From: Acidobacteriota bacterium
Lineage (GTDB): Bacteria; Acidobacteriota; Terriglobia; UBA7540
Direction: 5' to 3'
Length of the DNA: 5,730 nucleotides
NCBI GenBank assembly: GCA_021827255.1
Contig: JAKAWO010000207.1
Location: 1 to 5,730, forward strand
Shown here in pieces: positions 5,571 to 5,730 of the stretch. Below the pieces are notes generated by a model. It was given only the letters and a program-made list of their open reading frames with translations. It did not search any database and was not told the origin of the DNA. Each line of letters begins with the position of its first letter. Positions within the stretch are counted from its first letter, which is position 1. The position numbers were made by a program, and so were the translations under genes.

Positions 5571-5730
5571 TTACGCCTCGGGTTCGTCGGGCAGACCCAT
5601 CTTGGATAGGCGGTAGCGCAAAGCGTTGCGTGAGAGACCGAGCAATCGAGCAGCCTGGGACTTGTTGCCGCCGGCGCGGCGGACGGCTTCACGGATGATC
5701 TCATCATCAAACTGCTCGAGCGTCACGCCG
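5571..5730 (-). CDS. C-terminal Fis-type DNA-binding domain, probably of an NtrC-family sigma-54 response regulator (gene runs off the right edge)
   Basis: The last 52 residues of a protein end at the TAA at 5571-5573. They show the Fis-type helix-turn-helix pattern: LEQFDDEMIREAVRRAGG (4-21), then GNKSQAARLLGLSRNALRYRL (21-41), and a short acidic tail after KMGL. Family knowledge: this domain closes NtrC-type activators, which bind upstream enhancer-like sites and drive sigma-54 RNA polymerase through an AAA+ domain. The AAA+ and any receiver domain would lie to the right of the window, so the sigma-54 assignment is inference from the helix-turn-helix alone. A small Fis-only regulator is the alternative. 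The gene ends 123 bases before rnhB on the same strand; nothing links the two functionally. Confidence 0.8.
   Translation of the reverse strand, partial: GVTLEQFDDEIIREAVRRAGGNKSQAARLLGLSRNALRYRLSKMGLPDEPEA

Overview
This is a GC-rich stretch (roughly 60% or more by eye) of a bacterial chromosome. It carries mostly housekeeping genes: three of the de novo pyrimidine (UMP) enzymes, RNase HII and a membrane protein of unknown function. The edges hold parts of a Tat-exported oxidoreductase and of an NtrC-type regulator. A Tat-signal Gfo/Idh/MocA oxidoreductase, an NtrC-type Fis helix-turn-helix and a multi-pass membrane protein that looks like ones I associate with Acidobacteria together suggest an Acidobacteriota-like soil bacterium. 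That is inference from gene style, not from a marker gene.

Layout. Positions 1-609 (minus) hold the first 203 residues of the oxidoreductase. A 212-base divergent spacer (610-821) follows, with candidate promoters for both directions, a hairpin in the oxidoreductase leader and two GC-rich hairpins in the pyrF leader. pyrF (822-1571, plus) and pyrE (1579-2154, plus) are 7 bases apart and form a two-gene operon for the last two steps of UMP synthesis. They converge on a membrane protein gene (2197-3270, minus) across a 42-base gap with a weak terminator-like hairpin. Further right, all on the minus strand, come pyrC (3432-4712), rnhB (4782-5447) and the last 52 residues of a Fis-type DNA-binding domain (5571-5730).

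How the genes relate. PyrC closes the dihydroorotate ring, PyrE adds phosphoribose to orotate and PyrF decarboxylates OMP to UMP. The carbamoyl-phosphate, carbamoyltransferase and dihydroorotate dehydrogenase genes are not in the window, so the pathway is scattered. The pyr genes here are split into two opposing units with the membrane protein gene between them.

The most interesting signal is not a protein. The short pyrC leader has an extended -10 element and two mutually exclusive hairpins, and the one nearer the start codon buries the Shine-Dalgarno sequence. The pyrF leader has an 8-bp hairpin that abuts its Shine-Dalgarno sequence. This resembles in outline the nucleotide-sensitive leader control known for enterobacterial pyrC, but here it is only a hypothesis from base pairing. 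I see no mobile element, CRISPR array, tRNA, rRNA or defence system in the window.
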